26,056 nucleotides of DNA from Candidatus Hydrogenedentota bacterium (GTDB lineage: Bacteria > Hydrogenedentota > Hydrogenedentia > Hydrogenedentiales > GCA-2746185). The translations under genes and the position numbers were made by a program. The notes below the pieces were generated by a model. That model worked only from the letters and a program-made list of their open reading frames with translations, searched no databases and was not told the origin of the DNA. The stretch covers positions 1-26,056 of the forward strand of contig DTSJ01000302.1 in the NCBI GenBank assembly GCA_012965445.1, read 5' to 3'. Position 1 is the first letter of the stretch. The number at the start of each line of letters is the position of its first letter. This document shows, piece after piece, positions 18,009 to 24,392 of the stretch.

Positions 18009-20513
18009 TTACGCCCTCGAAGCGGCGACCGTGCTTTCCGCTTTGGGTATTGATATGCGAATAGTAGTGCCTTCATTTATAACGCTTGATACGTCGATGC
18101 TGCCGCCGTGTTCGACAATGATACCATGCACCACTGCGAGTCCGAGTCCGCAGCCTGTGTCTTTGGTCGTAAAGAAGGGCGTAAATAAATCCTGTATCGA
18201 TTCCGCGGAAATACCGCAACCGGAATCCTTGAGGGAAACGACGATGCAGGGCTGTGTGTTGAAAACGGAGCTGCGTTCGCGATCCTGCGCCGGTATGAAG
18301 CCTTGCCCTATCTCAATCTGGAGGATACAGGCGTCCTTGAACTCCATTGCATCAATTGCGTTCATAATCAAGTTTAGGAATACCTGGTGCAGCTGCTGTT
18401 CGTCTCCGTAGACCATTAGATCTTCAGCTGGATACCTGAGGTCTATTTCAATTTGACCTCGACGGGTTTCGTTATCCACAAGCGCGAGCACTTCGTCAAT
18501 GAGAACGCGAATATTCTGTGTAGCAAACCTTACGGGGCGGGGCCGTGCGAAATCGAGAAGACGGTTGACGATCGTGTCAATGCGGTCGACTTCGTGCGGG
18601 ACGACTTCGTGAAACGTGTTTCTGAAATCCGGATCGGCGTAGCGCTCCAGTAAGAGCTGCGTGAATGTTTTGATGGATACAAGCGGGTTCTTAATTTCGT
18701 GCGCCATACCGGCGGCGAGTGTTCCGATCGAGGACAGACGATCCGCACGCTGCACATTTTCCTCAAGTCGTTTGATTTGGGACAGGTCATAGATCAAGGC
18801 GACCGCGCCTTCGATACTGCCGTCGCTGTTACGCAGGCAGCTAGAGGACATGATGACGCTGATGGATTCGTCCTCGCCGGTTTCGATGGTCGCTTCAAAA
18901 TCGTTCAACGGTGCCTGCAAATCAAGCGTGCGGACGAGGAGTTCGCGCACTTCGGCGTGAAGCTGGTCCATCGAATCGCCTTCGTGCGCGGTGCCTGTCA
19001 TGCCGCAGGCTGCACGGTTGATGAGGGTAACGGCTCCTTTGGTGTTGACCGCGACAACCCCTTCGCGCATCTGACCGAACACGTTGCTCTGATGGATGTG
19101 TACGCGTTCAAGTTCGCGAAAGAGCCAGGCGTTGGTGATGGCCGTTGCCAGAGGACCGGACAGCGCGCTGAACGCAAGCAGTTCTTCTTCGGAATACACA
19201 TCGTGGGTTTGCTTCTGGCCCAGCGTCAGAATTCCGATCAGCCCTTTGTTCGTGTGAAGGGGCATGCAGAAGTAGGCTTCCAGTTCGGCGAGGCTGTTCA
19301 CGACCCGCACCATTCTTTCGTCCAGCCTCCGATGGAGAATTTTTTCGAGGATCAGCGGTTTTGGAAAGCTGTCGAAGAAATCGAGCAGTACCTTGTGTTC
19401 TCGTGTATTGATGACTGGTTCATCAGGGACGCTGGTGAATTCCGTCGTGAGCCGGCTTGCATCGTCATGGTCTATCAACAGGACCCGAATAATGTTGACG
19501 CCGACGGTCTCTCGAATGTCAGCGGCAATTGCGGGAAGCATCTTTTCGAGATGGGTGGATTCGCCTGCCTGCTGAGAGAGACGGCGGTATAGTTTATCGA
19601 TGTCGTATCGCTGGCGAAGCAGGGTCACTTCGATGAATTGTTCGACGGAACGATTGATCGTCTGATAGAGGAGTGAGATCATAATGGCAGAGATCGCGAT
19701 GGACAGGATGAAAGTACCGTCGGTGCGTTCGCCGAAGATTATTTGCACTATATTGGTGACGGCAATGATTGTGGCGACGACAAAGGTGGTCGAGGTAAGG
19801 TATACGCCGAGCTTCGAGATGAACGCGCGCGTATTGAAAAGATGATAGCGAACCATGGCGTAGGCGAAAGGGACGAGCATCAACATTCCGATGATCGGGG
19901 CGTAAGCCTGACTCGCCTGTATATTGAACACCGGCTCCGAAAGAACGAACAGCGCGCCCAGACCGGTAATCGTGTAGATTCCCGTCATGACGAACTGGAT
20001 TTGATGTCTGCTCAGGCCTTGTGAATCTTTGTACTTTCGGCGCAGGTTCTGATGTATCGCAGCTGCGGCGAGAATCATCACGAAGAGTAGGAGCAAGAAA
20101 CTGGGGTGATGATTCGCCTGGGGCGTGTGTCCGGATTCGACTACAACGTTCTGAATGAAATTTGGGGTGAGCGAATTAAAAGCAAGCAAGAATGCAAAGC
20201 CGTACAAAGTCGCGAGCAGCTTTGCGCTCGCATCGAATCTGCCTTTTGGGAAGTAGCTGATGAAGTGATAGAGCGTTGCGGGGAGGAAGCAGGTCACAAT
20301 TTCGGAGAAATGTATCCACCACGTTGCGCTTGCAACGGACCGCGAATTGACAACTCCGAACACGCCGATCGCCCACAAAGTAAGATTGAGTGAAAAAAGG
20401 GCATAGGTCTGGTGGGTGGGTCTGCGATAATTACGCAAAAGTACCAGCGCACCCAAGCAGAAACATACCGAGGCGACAGCGATATTTACGATTGAAGGTA
20501 GGAGTATTTCCAT
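18009..20513 (-). CDS. Membrane sensor histidine kinase (7TM-GAF-PAS-HisKA-HATPase)
   Basis: The 834 residues start with about seven to eight hydrophobic segments (~6-290), matching the N-terminal 7TM region of some histidine kinases. A GAF domain (~318-465), a PAS domain (~475-580), a HisKA domain with intact A-H-E-I-K-N-P (phospho-acceptor His605) and an ATPase domain follow (N box ~713-722, DSGCGI 763-768, G-C-G-L-G-L 787-792). It should sense a membrane or small-molecule signal and phosphorylate the adjacent NtrC-type regulator, and perhaps the receiver of the second kinase. It is similar in layout to the PrsK-type kinases that pair with RpoN regulators, but no PEP-CTERM context is visible. 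A weak GAAG precedes the ATG. It lies 59 bp after the ketosynthase gene. The stop is TAA. Confidence 0.93.
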   Translation of the reverse strand: MEILLPSIVNIAVASVCFCLGALVLLRNYRRPTHQTYALFSLNLTLWAIGVFGVVNSRSVASATWWIHFSEIVTCFLPATLYHFISYFPKGRFDASAKLLATLYGFAFLLAFNSLTPNFIQNVVVESGHTPQANHHPSFLLLLFVMILAAAAIHQNLRRKYKDSQGLSRHQIQFVMTGIYTITGLGALFVLSEPVFNIQASQAYAPIIGMLMLVPFAYAMVRYHLFNTRAFISKLGVYLTSTTFVVATIIAVTNIVQIIFGERTDGTFILSIAISAIMISLLYQTINRSVEQFIEVTLLRQRYDIDKLYRRLSQQAGESTHLEKMLPAIAADIRETVGVNIIRVLLIDHDDASRLTTEFTSVPDEPVINTREHKVLLDFFDSFPKPLILEKILHRRLDERMVRVVNSLAELEAYFCMPLHTNKGLIGILTLGQKQTHDVYSEEELLAFSALSGPLATAITNAWLFRELERVHIHQSNVFGQMREGVVAVNTKGAVTLINRAACGMTGTAHEGDSMDQLHAEVRELLVRTLDLQAPLNDFEATIETGEDESISVIMSSSCLRNSDGSIEGAVALIYDLSQIKRLEENVQRADRLSSIGTLAAGMAHEIKNPLVSIKTFTQLLLERYADPDFRNTFHEVVPHEVDRIDTIVNRLLDFARPRPVRFATQNIRVLIDEVLALVDNETRRGQIEIDLRYPAEDLMVYGDEQQLHQVFLNLIMNAIDAMEFKDACILQIEIGQGFIPAQDRERSSVFNTQPCIVVSLKDSGCGISAESIQDLFTPFFTTKDTGCGLGLAVVHGIIVEHGGSIDVSSVINEGTTIRISIPKAESTVAASRA

Positions 20514-20572
20514 GACTTCATTTATGCCTTCTGTCTATATTCTACCCTATTCGGGCCGTATTTTTGATTAGG

Positions 20573-21826
20573 TCAGGCAACCTTACGCAATACCAGAGCA
20601 CTATGCGTTCCGCCAAAGCTCAAGGCAGAGACGAGGGCATTTTCGGGTGCGTTCAATCGGGCGTGATTTGGAACGAAATCAAGGTCACAGCCCTCCTCTG
20701 GCTCGTCCAGATTGATCGTTGGAGGTACAACGCCGGTGGTCAACGCCATACATCCGGCTGCCACCCCGATGAGTCCCCCGACGGAATACGGCTGCCCCGT
20801 CATCGATTTTACCGCTGATATGGGTACCCGGTATGCGTGGTCTCCCAATGCCAGCTTGTAGGCTTGTACTTCAGCCTTGTCATACACGCTCAGTCCAACG
20901 CCATGGGATTGAATGCTGTCCAGTTCCACGGGATTCATGCACGCGCTATTGAGGGCACCTGCCACGGCGCGCGACACTGCTTTTCCGTTGCGCTCAAGGA
21001 TTAAGGGGTTTCGACCGCCTTCGGAAGCTGCATGCGCCCCGGCAATCTCGGCGAATATCGGGACGCCGCGCCTTCTTGCGCTGGCGGCACGCTCGAGTAC
21101 TAGGACGACAGAACTTTCACTCACAACCAATCCGTCTCCGTTTTTGGAGAAAGGGCGCATGGCTTTAGTCGGTTCGTCATTGCTGAGTGAGAGAATCCCC
21201 ATGGCTGCGCCGCTGCTGAAAACGGGTTCTGTAATGGGTGTTTCCGTGGCACCCACGACAGCGACATCCGCAAGATCGTTGCGAATTTGTGTGACGCCCC
21301 ACGTGATGGAGTCCAGACCTGTGGCACAGCCGGAGCCGATGGTGATGGCGGGTCCGCAGAATCCGAACTTTGAAGTTACGTTTGCGGTGGAGGCGTGTGC
21401 AGAATTCGTGCTCGATACGAGTTTACCAACCGAATCCCATCCGTTTTCCTCGAAGTTGGCCCGGTCGCGATCGTATTCTTCGTCGCGTGAGCCGATGCTG
21501 GTGCCAATTGCCACGGCAACACGATTCGGATCGTAGGAAGCGTCGTCAAAACTCGCGTCGTCCAGAGCATATTGCGTCGCTGCGACGGCCTGATGCACGT
21601 TCCGGTGCCAGCGCTTTACATCGTCCTCCATCAAAAACTCATGCGGATCGAAGTCCCAGAGTTGTCCGGCAATTTTACACGGTGAATCAGTCGTATCAAA
21701 GCGATCAACAAGCCCGATTCCAGATCGACCATTCTCAAGCGCGTCCCAGAATGCTTCACGACCCAGACCGTTACATGCGAGTACTCCGATGCCTGTGACG
21801 ACGATGCTGAGCGACTCATCAACCAT
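20573..21826 (-). CDS. FabF-like beta-ketoacyl-ACP synthase with the second catalytic His replaced by Gln
   Basis: A 417-residue thiolase-fold condensing-enzyme homologue of normal FabF length. The nucleophile is present (Cys167 in GSGCATGLDS), as is the first catalytic His (His308 in QSHGVGLSVYD). The third motif, usually K-S-M-T-G-H, reads K-S-M-T-G-Q (Lys340, Gln345), so the His that helps decarboxylate malonyl-ACP is missing. The C-terminal glycine-rich A-L-S-F-G-G-T-H is intact. A Cys-His-Gln set resembles the Cys-His-Asn set of KAS III, so activity is possible but may be altered. It begins 3 bp after the radical-SAM-like gene ends, indicating one operon and probably joint function in an unusual acyl or polyketide-like product. 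No ACP, acyltransferase or reductase gene is visible nearby. The stop is TGA. Confidence 0.9.
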   Translation of the reverse strand: MVDESLSIVVTGIGVLACNGLGREAFWDALENGRSGIGLVDRFDTTDSPCKIAGQLWDFDPHEFLMEDDVKRWHRNVHQAVAATQYALDDASFDDASYDPNRVAVAIGTSIGSRDEEYDRDRANFEENGWDSVGKLVSSTNSAHASTANVTSKFGFCGPAITIGSGCATGLDSITWGVTQIRNDLADVAVVGATETPITEPVFSSGAAMGILSLSNDEPTKAMRPFSKNGDGLVVSESSVVLVLERAASARRRGVPIFAEIAGAHAASEGGRNPLILERNGKAVSRAVAGALNSACMNPVELDSIQSHGVGLSVYDKAEVQAYKLALGDHAYRVPISAVKSMTGQPYSVGGLIGVAAGCMALTTGVVPPTINLDEPEEGCDLDFVPNHARLNAPENALVSALSFGGTHSALVLRKVA

Positions 21827-21829
21827 ACA

Positions 21830-23404
21830 TCAATTCCCGACGACGTGTTGTAGACGACGAAACGGTGTAAACGATATGGTGTTGGACGCTTTTCGAGAAG
21901 TCCGGTTGATAAGGTCTGTCGCGGCCTGAATTCCGTCCGCATCTCCGGTCATAAATTGATACGTGATCAGCTGTAAAAATTCATCTTCCTGTCCGCGGTA
22001 CCCGGACAGTTCGGCCATAAGCGCGACTGGCGGAGTCAGTTGAGTGGAAATACCGCGCTGCTGAACCTCGCTAAGGACGTCTTTGTTTTCGCGCAGAATT
22101 TGAGACAGCGACCGGAGCCTGGGTTTCGAATTGAATCGCGGTCTGAGGTCTGTCGTTTTCCGGTGTTCCTGACGCGGAATCGATATCAACGCGCTGTCCG
22201 GTTTACTGCGGCGAATCAGTCGAATGGTCTCTTCCTTCGTATGATAGTCGTCCTCAACGCTTGGATAGGAGAAGTTCATAACGGTGACCAAATTGGAGAA
22301 TTTGCATGCGCGAATTGTCCGTTCCACCTGCGTAACGCCGAATGGATGGCGATAGTATTCATTCAGTAGCCTCTGGCTTCCGGAATCGATCTGGAATTCA
22401 ATGCTGTAACACCCGGAGGCGCTGAGCGCGCTAACGGCTGCCGCAGATGTCGTTGCTATGTGGCATTCACGGGTATATCGAATATTGAGATGACGCTTCA
22501 GAAACTCGTGCGCCATGGCCTCGGCATGTCTGTACTCCGAAGAACTGCCGTTAATGTGAAAGGACAGCGTATTGAAGTGCTTGCTGAGCATCTTGATCTC
22601 GTCGGCAGCACGCGCGGGAGATTTGATGTGCACGGTATCTGATGCACTCGTGTCGATTACTTCCTCGATGTCGAAGTAGAGAATTTTGGTTTCTTCGTGC
22701 AGCGCAGGATAGATTTCTGCAGAATAGTTCGGATGAACTTCATCAAACTCAATGAGGCCCCGGTCTGATTTGGTGATATACATGCGGACGCTGTCCGAAT
22801 ACGCGAGAAATGGAACCTGACTCCAACTGGCCGGATCGTGTCTCACGTCGACCCATTCCATGAAGTTGTCGCCGGAGCTTCCCCAGTAAATACAATCAAA
22901 CAGCGGGAGACTATCGGGAAGGTGCCCGCTGTCCTTCTGGAATAATTGTCCAGTTCCGACGAGCGTTAGGTGAGGGCGGGCATACCGAATCAATGGAACA
23001 ATCAGTTCGCAGATCGACTTGTCAGAATGGGAGTCCACTTCGAAGAGAACGAAATCGATCATCTTTTGGGCTATAACAGACTGGGCGATTTCACGCCAGA
23101 CGCTTTCCTGATGTCGCTGGATTTCATTGGACCGCCTGCGATTTCTCCATTGATCCCAAAGCGTCAGGTAGTTTGATTTGTCCTGTTCTATGGCACGTTG
23201 ATCGATTCGTTCGACGGCCTTCCGGCGCAGCGATTCAGGATAGAGACGCTGCATCATTTCGACTGTGCCGAAATCCCAGATTGTCGTCTGGTGTCCTGCT
23301 TCGACAAGATGCCCTGCCAGTTTCGCCAGATACGCGTCTGGTCTGAGCGTATCCAAATGAAAAGGAGATGAGGGGATTTTCACCAGAAGACTGTTGCTCA
23401 CCAT
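21830..23404 (-). CDS. Radical-SAM/B12-type protein homologue lacking the [4Fe-4S] cysteines
   Basis: A 524-residue uninterrupted frame with an AGGA site 4 nt before the ATG. The layout resembles cobalamin-type radical SAM proteins. A Rossmann-like N-terminus (~1-190) has the segment DAYLAKLAGHLVEAGHQTTIWDF; a TIM-barrel-like part (~235-410) has SPARAADEIKML, then GCYSIEFQIDSGSQRLLNEYY (331-351), which matches the G-C-x-x-I-x-F-G-I-E-S-G-S signature of the family. Where C-x-x-x-C-x-x-C should stand (~240-255) the sequence is ILYFDIEEVIDTSAS, without cysteine; the other two frames there do not supply the motif either. The N-terminal half also lacks a D-x-H-x-x-G cobalamin motif. The protein is full length, so it looks maintained. 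It may be a non-catalytic or cluster-free member acting with the adjoining ketosynthase. The exact family is uncertain. Confidence 0.65.
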   Translation of the reverse strand: MVSNSLLVKIPSSPFHLDTLRPDAYLAKLAGHLVEAGHQTTIWDFGTVEMMQRLYPESLRRKAVERIDQRAIEQDKSNYLTLWDQWRNRRRSNEIQRHQESVWREIAQSVIAQKMIDFVLFEVDSHSDKSICELIVPLIRYARPHLTLVGTGQLFQKDSGHLPDSLPLFDCIYWGSSGDNFMEWVDVRHDPASWSQVPFLAYSDSVRMYITKSDRGLIEFDEVHPNYSAEIYPALHEETKILYFDIEEVIDTSASDTVHIKSPARAADEIKMLSKHFNTLSFHINGSSSEYRHAEAMAHEFLKRHLNIRYTRECHIATTSAAAVSALSASGCYSIEFQIDSGSQRLLNEYYRHPFGVTQVERTIRACKFSNLVTVMNFSYPSVEDDYHTKEETIRLIRRSKPDSALISIPRQEHRKTTDLRPRFNSKPRLRSLSQILRENKDVLSEVQQRGISTQLTPPVALMAELSGYRGQEDEFLQLITYQFMTGDADGIQAATDLINRTSRKASNTISFTPFRRLQHVVGN

Positions 23405-23453
23405 AGATTCCTATGCCTCGTAGACACACGGCAACTGGTAATATCGGACCGCA

Positions 23454-23475
23454 TGTACACAAACGTTTACATACA
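23454..23475. promoter_or_regulatory. Candidate operator palindrome upstream of the radical-SAM-like/ketosynthase genes
   Basis: The 22-bp element is TGTA-CAC-AAACGTTT-ACA-TACA: the outer 4-bp arms and the central 8 bp are perfectly symmetric and the 3-bp spacers are not. The core AAACGTTT with flanking ACA resembles LacI-family operators. It lies about 50 bp upstream of the ATG at 23404, a usual operator position for that left-reading unit. No LacI-type regulator is encoded in this window, so the binding protein is unknown. Confidence 0.4.
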
Positions 23476-23805
23476 ATATATGGGGTAATGATATCAGGAC
23501 GTATCAAGAATATACAAGAAATATTTTTTTTGTTCTATATATGGTATGCACGATTTGATTTGGAAGGCGATCGGAGTAAAATATTATATAAAGCCATTGT
23601 TGTATACAATTTATCACTATTATGGAATTTTATGATGTTTTATGGGGCTTGTTGTGGATAAGTTGTGAGGTATGGGGATAGTTTTTCTCAAAATATAGCG
23701 ATTTTCATGACAAGTTGGGATTCCGAAAGCGTTATTTTTCATAATTTCGAGGCATTTTATTGAAATTTGCAGATCGTCTGCCGATGATATATACCTGTCC
23801 GATAC

Positions 23806-23833
23806 ACGACATTTTTACAAACTTGAGTATACT
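23806..23833 (+). promoter_or_regulatory. Possible sigma-70-type promoter for the broken glycosyltransferase/receiver gene
   Basis: ACGACA (23806-23811, four of six matches to TTGACA) and TATACT (23828-23833, close to TATAAT) are 16 bp apart. Transcription would begin about 1-3 nt before ATG 23842, giving a near-leaderless message; no Shine-Dalgarno is seen before that ATG. The AT-rich setting raises the chance of a random match. Confidence 0.3.
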
Positions 23834-23841
23834 GTAAACGT

Positions 23842-24298
23842 ATGAATCCCTCCGCGACCAAAGAACAGGCTCCCCCCCTCGCGTGTCGGTTATCATTCCG
23901 TCCAAAGACGGCTACCGGGACGGGTGTGTTCCGAAGTTGCTGGAAAGCGTTGAATCTCAGACGTTTAAGGATTTCGAAGTGTGCATGGTCAAAGGCGTTT
24001 TCCCGCAAGGGAAGGCGATCAACAACGGCGCCGCTGACGCTTTGGGAGACGTGTTCATCATACTGGACTTCGACGTGGAAACTGCACACAACGGAGAAGA
24101 GGGGCTTGCGAAGTTTAAGCAGAAGAAGTACTCGCTGCTATTCGCGAACAATCAAAAACGATCCCGGTGCTCATCTGCAGCGGTTACAGCGACACCGAGT
24201 TCGACGGATCGATAAAAAACGACGGATACACCGTACTGTTGTCGGAACCGTTTCAACGAATCGACCTTGAATCACGCCTCACCGACCTTCTTGCATAG
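23842..24298 (+). pseudogene. Chimeric remnant: glycosyltransferase family 2 N-terminus joined to a damaged receiver domain
   Basis: ATG 23842 opens MNPSATKEQAPP. A run of seven C bases (23872-23878) then puts the following sequence out of frame; one more C would join it to V-S-V-I-I-P-S-K-D-G, the first strand of a GT-A family 2 glycosyltransferase. That frame continues through FPQGKAINNGAADALGD and V-F-I-I-L-D, where the D-x-D region should follow. Instead, near 24066-24072, it passes into F-D-V-E-T-A-H-N-G-E-E-G-L-A, which is receiver-domain sequence. The phospho-acceptor strand of that receiver is missing: near 24135-24145 the frame shifts again to I-P-V-L-I-C-S-G-Y and ends with S-E-P-F and TAG 24296-24298. 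Three lesions and a hybrid origin make a functional product very unlikely. Confidence 0.75.
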
Positions 24299-24392
24299 CC
24301 CCCATTCGTATACACGCCGATGGGCCTGTCCATCCGTCCAAGAATTTGCTACACTGGATTTCTTGTAAATGAATCTGTGTAAAGGTAATGTG

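Larger units (their letters stand above)
23405..23841. other. AT-rich divergent intergenic block with several palindromes
   Basis: This 437-bp stretch between divergent units is clearly AT-richer than the coding sequence on both sides (for example 23511-23650). I see no convincing gene in it. It holds a 22-bp spaced palindrome near the radical-SAM-like gene (23454-23475), a 10-bp perfect palindrome TTGTATACAA (23600-23609), one exact DnaA-box-like TGTGGATAA (23653-23661) and a promoter-like pair (23806-23833). It probably carries promoters for both sides. The composition shift and the broken chimera to its right suggest a site of past recombination or insertion. Confidence 0.6.

Noticed and set aside
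23653..23661. DnaA box (TGTGGATAA) as a sign of a replication origin
   Set aside because: It is a single exact copy; no cluster of boxes and no dnaA, dnaN or other origin-linked genes are present.
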